DNA of 52,250 nucleotides from Flavobacteriales bacterium (GTDB lineage: Bacteria; Bacteroidota; Bacteroidia; Flavobacteriales_D; Sanyastnellaceae), in contig PKDZ01000027.1 of NCBI GenBank assembly GCA_002862785.1, positions 1 to 52,250 of the forward strand. The letters are read 5' to 3'. Positions 1 through 8,897 of the stretch are shown here, in pieces. A program made the position numbers and the translations under genes. Under the pieces are notes generated by a model, which saw only the letters and a list, made by a program, of their open reading frames with translations, was not told the origin of the DNA and did not search any database. Within the stretch, counting starts at the first letter, position 1. Every line of letters starts with the position of its first letter.

Positions 1-381
1 CAGTTTGTCCTCAAGGTCACCGACTGGAAGGATGCCGGGAAACGTCAACGGCGCTGCGCCGAGGTGCTCGAAGCCGTCGGCCTGGAAAACAAGGGCTACA
101 AGCGGCCCCATGAACTCAGCGGTGGGGAGTGCCAGCGCCTGGCCATCGCCCGGGCTCTGCTCAATGCTCCCGAACTCATTCTCGCCGACGAGCCCACCGG
201 CAACCTCGACCCCCAGACCGCCGAGGGCATCCTGCAGCTCCTGCACGGACTCGCGGCGGAAGGTCGCTGCGTCCTCATGGCCACCCACAACCACGACATC
301 CTGCGCCGCAGGCCGGGCCGCATCCTCCGATGCGACCAGGGCAAGCTGAACGAACTCAGCGCACCACCGGTGCTCGTCTGA
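1..381 (+). CDS. ftsE: Cell-division ABC transporter ATPase FtsE, C-terminal part (5' truncated by window)
   Basis: The frame is open from base 1 and ends at TGA 379-381, so the N-terminus with Walker A lies outside the window. What remains carries the ABC signature LSGGECQRLAIARALL, then Walker B and D-loop ILADEPTGNLDP and the switch histidine in MATHNHD. The phrase FVLKVTDWKD before the signature is typical of Bacteroidota FtsE, which works with FtsX at the inner membrane to control peptidoglycan hydrolases during division. LolD-type lipoprotein exporters share the same core motifs and are the main alternative. The glycosyltransferase gene starts on the last base of the stop codon (TGATG), so translation is probably coupled. 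Confidence 0.8.
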   Translation, partial: QFVLKVTDWKDAGKRQRRCAEVLEAVGLENKGYKRPHELSGGECQRLAIARALLNAPELILADEPTGNLDPQTAEGILQLLHGLAAEGRCVLMATHNHDILRRRPGRILRCDQGKLNELSAPPVLV

Positions 382-1145
382 TGGCCTCTTCCATCCCCCT
401 CCTCACGCTCGCCATTCCAGTTGGCCAGTCTGCCGATGCTACGGCACTTCGGGCCACCTTCGACTCCATTGCGCGGACCTGCAGCGGTTTGCCCATCGAC
501 GTACTCGTCCAAGTGGGACAAGCCGACCACGCGGGATTCCCTGCCGAGGTCCTCGACCACCCTTGCTCTCCGCAGTGGGCCTTCGAACCGGACGGGGGCA
601 TCTACCCCGCCATGAACCGGCTACTCGAACGCGCCGCCGGACAGCGCATCCTCTTCCTCGGGGCCGGCGACCGGGTGCTCTCCGGCCTCACCGGAGCCAT
701 CGTGCGCTGGTCAGGGGGAGATGAGAAATCACAGCTGGAACTGGGAGGCGTTCGGCTCCCAGATGCCGAACCGAAGGTGCCCCGTCACTATCCCGCCCGT
801 TGGGACGGCTCCCTGCTCTGGCGCAACACCACCCACCACCAAGGCATCGCGTACCCAACCGCCCTCCTCCGTGATCTCGGCGGATTTCCCGAGGAATACC
901 GCATCCTGGCCGACTATGCCGTCAACCTGCGCTTGTGGTCGGCCAAGGTCAACGCCAATTGGCAAGCGGAAGAGGACTGGGTGACGGCCGCTGCAGAGGG
1001 AGTCTCCCGGCAGTTCACCCCAGCCCTCTACGACGAAGAGCGCCGCTTGAAGCAAAAGGAACTGCCGTTGGGACTGGCCCGCTGGATTCAGCCATTCTGG
1101 ATCCGTCTCAAGTCCACCTGGAAGCGGGCGGGTCAGCCCGGCTGA
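381..1145 (+). CDS. Glycosyltransferase family 2-like protein
   Basis: This 254-residue protein begins at the ATG that overlaps the ftsE stop. The N-terminus has the opening GT-A beta strand (PLLTLAIP). Residues 69-79 read EPDGGIYPAMN and residues 92-97 FLGAGD, the pattern of WcaA-like family 2 glycosyltransferases in which acidic residues bind the nucleotide-sugar and metal. An EYRILADYAVNLRLW stretch later matches the acceptor-side region of such enzymes. It probably adds a sugar to a surface polysaccharide, but donor and acceptor cannot be read from the sequence. Its last 13 bases overlap the tail of the convergent glycosyltransferase gene on the other strand. Confidence 0.75.
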   Translation: MASSIPLLTLAIPVGQSADATALRATFDSIARTCSGLPIDVLVQVGQADHAGFPAEVLDHPCSPQWAFEPDGGIYPAMNRLLERAAGQRILFLGAGDRVLSGLTGAIVRWSGGDEKSQLELGGVRLPDAEPKVPRHYPARWDGSLLWRNTTHHQGIAYPTALLRDLGGFPEEYRILADYAVNLRLWSAKVNANWQAEEDWVTAAAEGVSRQFTPALYDEERRLKQKELPLGLARWIQPFWIRLKSTWKRAGQPG

Positions 1146-2269
1146 TGGATGGCCCAGAGCAAGGTCTCCGCATGGGCATCCCAATGGTGACGCGCAGCCA
1201 CCTCGGCCAAATGGTCCTCGTCCGGAGGAGAGGTCAAAACCCGTCGGACGGCCTCCGCAATTTCCCGTGCAATGGCCTCATCTCCCTCGGCATGCGACGC
1301 CACCTCCCCAGTGGCCTCGTCCCGAACGAAACGGCCGGCCACCGGCAGGTCCGAGCAAACCACAGGCAACCCCGCGTGCAAGAAGTCAAACAACTTGTTG
1401 GGCAGGCTGAACCGGAAATTGTCGACGGTGGGGCGGTCCAGTGACAACCCGACGTCGGCCGCCGCGGTGCACCGCCGGAGCTGATCGTAGGGCATCCGTT
1501 CGTGAACATGGACCCGATCCGCCACCCCGAGGCGCTCAGCCAACGGCCCCGCCTCGGCATGTTCCGGACCAGCCCCGATCAGAGCAAGATGCAGCTCCGG
1601 CAGGTGGACCATGGCCCTGACTGCGTCCAAGGCTCCGCGGTCCCGGTCCATGAAGGCCCCCTGCATCAGCAGCATCGTCGCGCCCTCCGGCCACCCCAGT
1701 TCGGCCCTGGGCATCGGCTGGGCAGGGTCGAGCCGTTCCGGAACGTTGGGCACGACCTCCACCGTCGGTCCGAGGGCGGCATAGGCTTCGGCAATGGCGT
1801 CATTGACTGTCAACATCCGGGTGATCGCACGGAAACAGCGACGCTCCCACCACCGCCAGACCGCCTTCTTCAGAGGCTGTCCCTTCAGGCCTTCCGCTTC
1901 GGTGAACCATTCGTGGCTGTCGTACGCCACGGCCCACCCATATCGGCGACTCGCCTCCACGGCCGGCCCCAACGTGTCGAGGTCGTTAGCCCAGACCGCC
2001 GTCACCCCCCCTTCCTTCTGGAGGCGGAGCAACGCCCGACGGAGTCCAAGCTGGAGCGACAGGTAGAACAGGGGCCCGGTGTGGAATTGGAGCCACAGCC
2101 GTTCCGTTCGATACGGCCGGTCAATGCTGACCGCATCCGCCCGGTTCATCCGCCGTCCGATCAGGACCGGCTCCCAGCCCGCCCGTTGCAGGATGGCACA
2201 GGTCTTCCTCACCCGCTGGTCGAAGGTGAGATCATTGGAAACGAGGACCGCGATGCGCCCCCGGTCCAT
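1133..2269 (-). CDS. GT4-type glycosyltransferase
   Basis: The product has 378 residues and the GT-B layout: an N-terminal Rossmann half starting RIAVLVSNDLTFDQRVRK, a middle YDSHEWF motif common in Bacteroidota family 4 enzymes, and a C-terminal nucleotide-sugar half containing LPNKLFDFLHAGLPVV and GEVASHAEGD. The start chosen is the ATG whose A is the last base of the exonuclease stop (TGATG at 2267-2271). A longer in-frame version begins 14 codons upstream but runs into the exonuclease gene. It is probably co-transcribed with the exonuclease. The sugar specificity is not visible. Confidence 0.8.
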   Translation of the reverse strand: MDRGRIAVLVSNDLTFDQRVRKTCAILQRAGWEPVLIGRRMNRADAVSIDRPYRTERLWLQFHTGPLFYLSLQLGLRRALLRLQKEGGVTAVWANDLDTLGPAVEASRRYGWAVAYDSHEWFTEAEGLKGQPLKKAVWRWWERRCFRAITRMLTVNDAIAEAYAALGPTVEVVPNVPERLDPAQPMPRAELGWPEGATMLLMQGAFMDRDRGALDAVRAMVHLPELHLALIGAGPEHAEAGPLAERLGVADRVHVHERMPYDQLRRCTAAADVGLSLDRPTVDNFRFSLPNKLFDFLHAGLPVVCSDLPVAGRFVRDEATGEVASHAEGDEAIAREIAEAVRRVLTSPPDEDHLAEVAARHHWDAHAETLLWAIHQPG

Positions 2270-3114
2270 CAGGCGTTCTTGAGTCCGTCGTGGATTTCCT
2301 GGAGCACCCACTTGGTGTTGCGTGGGAAATCAGCGTCCATCATCCACCGGAAGTACCCGCTGTCGTTGCGCAGGATGTCCTTCAGAAGACGGCCACGGTG
2401 CTTCCCGAAGTTGATGACAGGTTCATCATCGTCGTTGTAGACGAAGCGTCCAGCGAGGTCCACATTGCGGTTGCGCCGACCGAACTCCGCAATCCCGGGC
2501 ACGTCCTGCGGCAGGGGGCCCACCGTCTCCCCCCGGGAATCGAGGATGGTCTTCTCTTTGTAACGGGTCAATTGGCTCGCAAAGACCTTGATGGTCGCCA
2601 GAATGTCGGGCAGGGCCTCATGGGCATCATCGAGGTCCTCATCACAATAGAACTTGAGCGCCGCGCGGAGGGTGCGCTGCTCCATCTTGTGGAAGATGTT
2701 CTGGACATCGACAAGGTGGCGGTCCTCCACCCGGAAGGCGATGTTGCTCCGCAGAAACTCTTCGGCGAGCAGCGGCACATCGAATCGATTGGAATTGAAA
2801 CCAGCGAGGTCACACCCGTCGAGCCAGCGGTAGAGCCGGTTGGAGAGGGAAGCGAACGTCGGGGCCTCTTTCACGAGCTCATCGGTGATGCCGTGGACCG
2901 CCGAAGACTCGGCCGGAATGGGCATCTCGGGATTGATGAGCAGGCGATCCTGTCCATTGGCCTTGTCCGGGCGCACATGCCACTGGCCATCGGGCATGAC
3001 CTTCACGAACGCCATCTCGACGATGCGGTCCTTGGCCACATCCGTGCCGGTGGTCTCGAGGTCGAAGAAGACAAGGGGCCGCTCCAGCGGCAGGTTCAAG
3101 GCAATCCGGTCCAT
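2269..3114 (-). CDS. DEDDh 3'-5' exonuclease, DNA polymerase III epsilon-like
   Basis: This 281-residue protein carries the three exonuclease motifs: FFDLETTGTD (Exo I, the first two acidic ligands), FNSNRFDVPLLAEEF (Exo II) and DAHEALPDI (Exo III, histidine and final aspartate). It therefore belongs to the DnaQ-like DEDDh fold that removes nucleotides from 3' ends using two metal ions. The last 60 residues contain NFGKHRGRLLKDI and YFRWMMDADFPRNTKWVL, a small C-terminal domain commonly seen on Bacteroidota exonucleases of this type. It may proofread or act in repair; a role as the replicative epsilon subunit is not demonstrated. A box one mismatch from TAnnTTYG lies four bases before the ATG. 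Confidence 0.85.
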   Translation of the reverse strand: MDRIALNLPLERPLVFFDLETTGTDVAKDRIVEMAFVKVMPDGQWHVRPDKANGQDRLLINPEMPIPAESSAVHGITDELVKEAPTFASLSNRLYRWLDGCDLAGFNSNRFDVPLLAEEFLRSNIAFRVEDRHLVDVQNIFHKMEQRTLRAALKFYCDEDLDDAHEALPDILATIKVFASQLTRYKEKTILDSRGETVGPLPQDVPGIAEFGRRNRNVDLAGRFVYNDDDEPVINFGKHRGRLLKDILRNDSGYFRWMMDADFPRNTKWVLQEIHDGLKNA

Positions 3115-3118
3115 GGCA

Positions 3119-3126
3119 CGAAGATG
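3119..3126 (-). promoter_or_regulatory. Candidate -7 box (CATCTTCG) of the exonuclease gene
   Basis: On the minus strand the sequence reads CATCTTCG, then TGCC, then the ATG at 3114. It differs from TAnnTTYG at the first base. The four-base spacing equals that of several better matches in this window, which is the main reason to list it. Confidence 0.35.
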
Positions 3127-3133
3127 CGTCCAA

Positions 3134-5458
3134 TCACCGTCGTTTCTCCACGAGTTGACGGCCGAGGGAGAACTTGGCGTATTGGAAGTTGCGGTACGTG
3201 GACTGCCCCTTCACTGCATCCCCTTTGAATTCGGGACCGGCCACCCTCCAATCCAGCACGATTTGGAAGTCGATTCCGACCTCCAATCCTTCAGCGGACA
3301 GAGCGGTGATGATGGCGTCCCGTGCCCGTTGCGCCCGCATCTTGGCCAACTGCTCATTGGATTCGTAAGCCCGCTTGTTCTTGACCGGCACAAAGGAGGC
3401 ACTGCCTTCAATCTCGAGGACCGGCACCTCACCCATGGCGGAACGGGCCAGGATCTCGGCCACCATGCCCTGCACCTCGGACGATCCCGACTGGGTCAAA
3501 TACCGGCCATAGCCGAATTCCACCGTGGCACTGACGGCCTCAAACTCCACGTACGCCATGGCCGTGGGCTCGGCGGCCACCGGCACCACACCCTCGCTTT
3601 CCGATGCATCGCGCTCGACTTCGGCAGAATCAGCTCCTTCCTGCACACGGTCAAAGCTGTGACTCGGGACGGGTTTGGATTCGGAACTCGACGGAGCATC
3701 CGACTTGATGGAGGCCTCCACATAGGTGCCCGCCTTCATGGCCCCCGTTCCCGAATCGGTCCTCGGCTTCCGGTTGGGCATCTCCCTCGGCAAGACCGGC
3801 TTCTTCTCGTCCTTTCCAAAGGGGTCGAGCCGGCCGACCTCCCGGTCATTGCCGTAAGCGGCATCACATGGGATGAATTCCGAACGGGACTCGAGGGTCT
3901 TCCCACGACGCACCCAAGACATCCGGTATTCCCGACAAGGAGGCAAAGCCGCCACGAAGTCACCGTTGCCCAGCCGAGCCCGAAAGACCCGGAAGACGGC
4001 GGGTCCTTCGTCGATCGATTTGACCTCGATGATGTCGCCCTCCCGCCAGCTGTTGACCTTTCCCAGGTACACGGCGAGCACCTCCTCGGGCTCTCCCAAG
4101 ATGTCCACCCGATAGATGTCGAGGTCCAATCCACCCTCCCGTTTGCTCGAGAGGTAGCCCGACTGTCCTGAAGCGTCGAGGGTCACCATGGCCTCATCGC
4201 CCGGCGTATTCAACGGATGCCCCATGTGCTCCGGTTCACTCCAACTCCCGTTGTCCAAGCGCACGCAGCGGAAGAGGTCGAAGCCGCCCATTCCCTGATG
4301 TCCATTGGAGGAGAACACGAGGAACCGACCGTCTGCGCTCAGCACGGGACTCTCCTCTTCCCCCGGCGTGTTGATCCGGGTGCCCAGGTTGAGCGGCTCG
4401 GACCACGTGCCATCCGGCAGAAGAACCGTCCGGTGCAAATCACGTCCACCTTGGCCCCCAGGACGGTCCGAAACGAAGACGCGCTCGCGGCCATCGAACC
4501 GCTCCGTGAGCGACGTCTCCCAGTGCCTCGAATCAATGGGATACCCCAGCTTCTCATCGAAGGCCCACCGTCCGGTGACGTCCTTGGTCACCTTCCAGAC
4601 AGCCCCCTCATTCCGTTGACTCTGGTAGACCAGCAGCGTTTCCTCATCCCCGAGGATGCCCACCGTGGTGACATCCTTTCCGCCATGGCCCAACACGACC
4701 TCCGTCGGAGAGGACCAGCCGCGAGTGGTTCGATGCGCACGGAAGATGCGCCCCCGCTTTTTGTCCTCCGCTCCGGTCTGACCGCGGTAAGACGTGAAGT
4801 AAACGGCCTCTCCATCCGGAGACAACATGGGAGCATAGTCCGCACTCCCACTGTTGAGCGCCCCTTCTTCCTGAATGTCCATCCGCTGGGGGTCCGCGAT
4901 GCACTTCATGGCGAAGACACAATCCGCCAGGGCACGCTTGGCCTTATTGTGGAGATAATCCCGCTCAGGATACCGGTCCATCATGGACTTGGCCACCGCC
5001 TGCGCCTCGGGAAAATGTCCACTGAACTGGAGCACCTCGAGCGCCATGTCGAGGGCCGTCTCCGGCGGCAGGGTCATCTCCACGTCAAATGGATTGTACC
5101 GTTTGGCGAACTCCCCATGGATGGCTTGCATTGCGAGGGGCACCGCTTCTTCCAATCGCCCTTTGATGGCCCGAAGACAGAGCGCGCGCTTGTATGCGAA
5201 ATTCCGATTGTCGGGGTCGGCCGCCATCATCGCCTCGAGGATGGCCTCGGCCTCCACCCAGTTTTGCTCGATGATCAGCCGGTTGGCCTCGGTGTATGCC
5301 TCATAGGCACTCAGCTCCTCCTCTCCGACGAGGATGTCGGGCAACTCCACGCCATCCGCCAACTCCACCAACGAGGGCCAACGCCCATCGAAGGTCATCT
5401 GGGCCCCACCGGCCGAGTACACGGCGAGCAGAAGAACGAGGAAGCGAATCCGAAACAT
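3134..5458 (-). CDS. PD40-repeat / OmpA-like surface protein with TPR region
   Basis: The ATG at 5458 gives 774 residues with a clear signal peptide (FRIRFLVLLLAVYSAGGA); an upstream in-frame start would bury it. After the signal comes a TPR-like helical region (about 40-170), then repeated PD40 beta-propeller blades with phrases such as YAPMLSPDGEAVYFTS, ESPVLSADGRFLVFSS and MVTLDASGQSGYLSS. A low-complexity Ser/Pro/Glu linker follows, then a C-terminal segment (from about 640) with the LEIEGSASF and RAQRARDAI pattern of a divergent OmpA-like peptidoglycan-binding domain. Such proteins in Bacteroidota are outer-membrane or periplasmic anchors, some linked to gliding or type IX secretion. No partner is visible here, so the exact role stays open. 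Confidence 0.8.
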   Translation of the reverse strand: MFRIRFLVLLLAVYSAGGAQMTFDGRWPSLVELADGVELPDILVGEEELSAYEAYTEANRLIIEQNWVEAEAILEAMMAADPDNRNFAYKRALCLRAIKGRLEEAVPLAMQAIHGEFAKRYNPFDVEMTLPPETALDMALEVLQFSGHFPEAQAVAKSMMDRYPERDYLHNKAKRALADCVFAMKCIADPQRMDIQEEGALNSGSADYAPMLSPDGEAVYFTSYRGQTGAEDKKRGRIFRAHRTTRGWSSPTEVVLGHGGKDVTTVGILGDEETLLVYQSQRNEGAVWKVTKDVTGRWAFDEKLGYPIDSRHWETSLTERFDGRERVFVSDRPGGQGGRDLHRTVLLPDGTWSEPLNLGTRINTPGEEESPVLSADGRFLVFSSNGHQGMGGFDLFRCVRLDNGSWSEPEHMGHPLNTPGDEAMVTLDASGQSGYLSSKREGGLDLDIYRVDILGEPEEVLAVYLGKVNSWREGDIIEVKSIDEGPAVFRVFRARLGNGDFVAALPPCREYRMSWVRRGKTLESRSEFIPCDAAYGNDREVGRLDPFGKDEKKPVLPREMPNRKPRTDSGTGAMKAGTYVEASIKSDAPSSSESKPVPSHSFDRVQEGADSAEVERDASESEGVVPVAAEPTAMAYVEFEAVSATVEFGYGRYLTQSGSSEVQGMVAEILARSAMGEVPVLEIEGSASFVPVKNKRAYESNEQLAKMRAQRARDAIITALSAEGLEVGIDFQIVLDWRVAGPEFKGDAVKGQSTYRNFQYAKFSLGRQLVEKRR

Positions 5459-5560
5459 CGAAGGGCGGAAAATAGGCCCCACTGGGCATGGAAAACGTCA
5501 ACCAGAGGCTGGAATTGGCGTCAGGTCATTCCGACCTATCCACAGGCCATGTGTCCAACT

Positions 5561-6928
5561 TCAGACCACCGGCCGATTCGGGTCGAAGGACTCGAGGTGG
5601 TCCGCCACACGGCGGACGAAGCTGCCGCCCAATTGGCCATCCACCACACGGTGGTCGTAGCTGTGCGACAGGAACATCATGTGGCGCACGGCAATCATGT
5701 CTCCCTCATCCGACTCGACCACAGCTGGTTTCTTCCGAATGGCTCCCAGAGCGAGGATGCCCACCTGAGGCTGGTTGATGATGGGCGTTCCAAAGACATT
5801 GCCAAAGGTGCCCACATTCGACACTGTGTAGGTCCCTCCCCTGATTTCATCGGGCTTCAAAGCCCCTTGTCGAGCGCGGGCCGCGAGGTCATTGACGATG
5901 GTCGCGAGACCGTTCAGGTTGTACCGGTCTGCATTTCGAATGACCGGCACGATCAGGTTGCCCTCTGGAGTGGCCGCCGCCATGCCGATGTGGATGCCCT
6001 TCTTCAGAATGATGCGGTCGCCGTCCACACTGGCGTTGACCCCGGGAAATTCACGGAGCGCCTTCGCCACGGCCTCGATGAAGAACGGGGTGAAGGTCAG
6101 TTTCTGTCCCGTCTGGGCCTGAAAAGCAGACTTGTTGCGGTTCCGCCAATCCACAATCCGCGTCACATCCGCTTCCACGAAGGACGTCACGTGAGGGCTG
6201 GTCTGGACGCTGCGCACCATGTGGTCTGCAATGAGCTTGCGCATGCGGTCCATCTCCACGATCTCGTCTTCGCCATCCATGGACACCGCCACTGGTTGGG
6301 GAGCTGGTGATGGCGCCGGACGCGGAGCCACGGGTGCCGGAGCCGAAGCTCCAACGGCTGATTGACCTCGGTCGGCCAAATGGGCCATCATGTCCTTCTT
6401 GGTGACCCGCCCCCCCTTGCCAGAGCCGGGGATGGCATCGAGCTCGGCCTGACCGATGCCCTCCTTCGCCGCAATGCTCCGGACGAGCGGGCTGTAGAAT
6501 CGCCCACCACTCTCCCGGCTCGGAAGGCTGCCAGGCTGGGAAGGCGAAGACACCGGAGCCGGGGTCGGGGCCAACGGCGCGGACACTTCAGCCAACACAG
6601 CTTCGCTTGGAACGGCCGGGGACTCTTCTTCTACCGTGGCGGGCGCACTCTCCTGCGCGGGTGGTGTCTCCGCCGCGACCGCAGTTGTCTCCTCCCCATT
6701 CATGGAGAAGACCGCAATGGGTTGACCGACCTGGACCACATCCCCTTCTGCCACGAGGTGCTTCACAAGCACACCGTCTTCCGGCGCCGGCACCTCCGAA
6801 TCCACCTTGTCGGTGGCGATTTCAATGATGGGCTCGTCAGCCGCCACGCTCTGGCCTTCTTCAACGACCCATCGGATGATGGTCGCTTCGGCCACGCTCT
6901 CGCCCATTTTCGGTAGCAGGATCTCCAT
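5561..6928 (-). CDS. Dihydrolipoamide acyltransferase (E2 of a 2-oxo acid dehydrogenase)
   Basis: This 455-residue protein has the full E2 architecture. An N-terminal lipoyl domain carries lysine 41 within ATDKVDSEV as the lipoylation site. An Ala/Pro linker follows, then a peripheral-subunit-binding domain (about 142-185, FYSPLVRSIAAKEGI to GRVTKKDM), a second Pro/Ala linker, and the acyltransferase domain ending with HSYDHRVVDG, where His426 and Asp430 are catalytic. It transfers an acyl group from lipoyl-lysine to CoA. Whether the complex is branched-chain, pyruvate or 2-oxoglutarate dehydrogenase cannot be settled, because no E1 or E3 gene lies in the window. Confidence 0.9.
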   Translation of the reverse strand: MEILLPKMGESVAEATIIRWVVEEGQSVAADEPIIEIATDKVDSEVPAPEDGVLVKHLVAEGDVVQVGQPIAVFSMNGEETTAVAAETPPAQESAPATVEEESPAVPSEAVLAEVSAPLAPTPAPVSSPSQPGSLPSRESGGRFYSPLVRSIAAKEGIGQAELDAIPGSGKGGRVTKKDMMAHLADRGQSAVGASAPAPVAPRPAPSPAPQPVAVSMDGEDEIVEMDRMRKLIADHMVRSVQTSPHVTSFVEADVTRIVDWRNRNKSAFQAQTGQKLTFTPFFIEAVAKALREFPGVNASVDGDRIILKKGIHIGMAAATPEGNLIVPVIRNADRYNLNGLATIVNDLAARARQGALKPDEIRGGTYTVSNVGTFGNVFGTPIINQPQVGILALGAIRKKPAVVESDEGDMIAVRHMMFLSHSYDHRVVDGQLGGSFVRRVADHLESFDPNRPVV

Positions 6929-6960
6929 GGATGTATTGCCCGGAGGGTGTTTTAGATGGA

Positions 6961-6968
6961 CAAATTTA
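6961..6968 (-). promoter_or_regulatory. -7 promoter box TAAATTTG upstream of the E2 gene
   Basis: On the minus strand the box reads TAAATTTG, an exact match to the Bacteroidota -7 element TAnnTTTG. It lies 32 bases upstream of the E2 start at 6928, so this transcript should have a leader of about 28 bases, unlike the boxes that abut their start codons elsewhere in the window. A TTTG occurs 15 bases further upstream, somewhat too close for the usual -33 element. Confidence 0.55.
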
Positions 6969-7001
6969 CAGCGCGAACACCCCCAAACAGGGCACCGCCT
7001 A

Positions 7002-8897
7002 TCAATCCATTCTCAACGTCATCAACAATTCGAGATCCCTCACCCACCCGAAATCGAAAGCATACCTGAGGTCCAACCGTTTGGCCTCCTCCACCGAATC
7101 CACTGCATCACCGGATCCCACTTTGAAGACACCGGGCAGCAGGGCCGGCAAACGCTCCTCACCGGACCACCCTCCATGGAACCCGAGCCACGTCTTGTCT
7201 CCGTTCAGCACAGCCCAAGCATGCCTGCGAGACAGGGCATCAGCATGACGACCGCGTCCGCCCCCGACCATCAGAATCCACAGGGACCACAACACATCCA
7301 CCCGACGCTTCGCCCGCCTGCGCTCGATCCTCCCGAGCCCATCAGCCCCCCACGGCAGGAGCTCACCGGGACCCGAATCCCGCCTTGCACCACCCAATGC
7401 CAGCCACAGTGATACCGGAATCACCCGCACATCCACACCGCCCTTGTGACCCGCTTGGATCGCAGCCAACACAGCCGTGCCCCCCAGTGAGGAGTCGCAC
7501 AACACCAGTTCGTGACGCCTGGAAAAGGTCGCACCACTCCTTTCATTGTGTGGATTTACAATGCTCACATTCAAAGAACTACCGTACGAAGACTCAACCC
7601 ATCTCTGAACAGGGTCCAACCGATGTTCAGACGCCATCAAGGCCACGGCTGCCCGCGCAGGGCGCCATCTGAATCGCCTGGGCAACCAAGCCACGAGAAC
7701 CATGCGCAGGAGCAGCGGCAGAATCAGAAGACCCACAACCAGCATCCCCACCACTGCCCGGCTCACCCTCAGCCCTTCCGGCATGACCGCATACAGAGCC
7801 ACGGCCGCCACTCCCGCGGCCAAACCAGCGAGAAGCACCCGGACCCGAACAAACGGACGGTCCGTCGCCCCGAACCACGCAGCACCAAGGCCCGCAGACC
7901 ACCCGGCAATGGCCATGAGAACAAGGGTCGGCCACCACGGGTGCCCAATGCCACTGGACCACTCGTGAAGGCGCACAAGAACGAACGCCATAATCATGGA
8001 AACTCCGACATCCAACAAGGTGAGCGCATGACGTCGGACTCGCCCCTGAAGAAAGGCCGACACGGCCCTGGCCCGGATGCCAAGCTCAATCATGATACGC
8101 ATGGCAAGTGCCTGTCCGCCAGCAAAGTGCTTCCCCGAGAAGATGCGCATCGCATCATGGAACACCCGGACGTATGCCAGGCTCCCCCTCTTCGTGCTTT
8201 CCCCCTTAAAGTGGACAATGGGAGCCTCACTGCAGTAATGGTTGACCCACCCGGCACGTTGAATCCTGACGCTCAGATCAATATCCTCCCCGTACATGAA
8301 GAAATCCTCATCGAGCAGACCCGCCTGATCCAGGGCCTCGCGGCGGAGCCACATGAACGCACCGCTGAGCACCTCCACCTCAGCCGTCTCATCCGGGGCA
8401 ATGTGACCGCAGTAGTAGCGGTTCAACCATTGGCTCCGAGGCGCCAGCCTCCAGAGACCGCTGAGCCGGCAAAACGAGGCCCATGGAGTCGGCAATCCCC
8501 GTTTGCTCTCAGGCAACCACTGTCCGGCCCCATCAAACATGGGCACGCCCACCGCCCCCACGTCGAGGTGGGCTTCCGCGTGAGCCAGCACCCGTTCGAA
8601 GGTGTCCTCTGGGACGACGGTATCGGGATTCAAGAGCAGGACCCAGCGCCCATGTGATTGCCGAATGGCCGCATTGTTTCCCGCGCTGAACCCCAGGTTC
8701 TCCTCGGATCGAATCACCTGTACTGACGGGTAATTTTCAGACACCCAATCAGCTGACCCGTCGGCACTTGCATTATCAAAGACCAAGAGTTCAGCTTGCC
8801 CTTCTCCCAGTCTATCCATGGCCGCAAGGGCCGAATCAAGACACAAGGAGAGGTACCCTTTGACGTTGTAGCTGACGACGATGACGGAAAGGGTCAT
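7002..8897 (-). CDS. GT2 glycosyltransferase fused to membrane segment and degenerate sugar-transferase-like tail
   Basis: The 631-residue product starts with a complete family 2 glycosyltransferase (about 1-270): LSVIVVSYN, the LVFDNASADGS strand, NLGFSAGNN, LLLNPDTVV as the metal-binding DxD-like site, and FFMYGEDIDLSVR near the catalytic base. About 300-410 is hydrophobic with several predicted membrane spans. The C-terminal 200 residues end LLPGVFKVGSGDAVDSVEEA and LDLRYAFDFGWVRDLELL, reminiscent of the end of bacterial polyprenyl-phosphate sugar-1-phosphate transferases (normally a KPGITG region and YD..R...LDL.Y) but without the usual catalytic motifs. It is probably a surface polysaccharide assembly enzyme. 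The ATG overlaps the recR stop by 4 bases. Confidence 0.75.
   Translation of the reverse strand: MTLSVIVVSYNVKGYLSLCLDSALAAMDRLGEGQAELLVFDNASADGSADWVSENYPSVQVIRSEENLGFSAGNNAAIRQSHGRWVLLLNPDTVVPEDTFERVLAHAEAHLDVGAVGVPMFDGAGQWLPESKRGLPTPWASFCRLSGLWRLAPRSQWLNRYYCGHIAPDETAEVEVLSGAFMWLRREALDQAGLLDEDFFMYGEDIDLSVRIQRAGWVNHYCSEAPIVHFKGESTKRGSLAYVRVFHDAMRIFSGKHFAGGQALAMRIMIELGIRARAVSAFLQGRVRRHALTLLDVGVSMIMAFVLVRLHEWSSGIGHPWWPTLVLMAIAGWSAGLGAAWFGATDRPFVRVRVLLAGLAAGVAAVALYAVMPEGLRVSRAVVGMLVVGLLILPLLLRMVLVAWLPRRFRWRPARAAVALMASEHRLDPVQRWVESSYGSSLNVSIVNPHNERSGATFSRRHELVLCDSSLGGTAVLAAIQAGHKGGVDVRVIPVSLWLALGGARRDSGPGELLPWGADGLGRIERRRAKRRVDVLWSLWILMVGGGRGRHADALSRRHAWAVLNGDKTWLGFHGGWSGEERLPALLPGVFKVGSGDAVDSVEEAKRLDLRYAFDFGWVRDLELLMTLRMD

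Noticed and set aside
1133-1145. Apparent frame conflict where the two glycosyltransferase genes overlap
   Set aside because: It is a simple 13-base tail-to-tail overlap. Both stop codons are clean and both proteins have normal C-termini.
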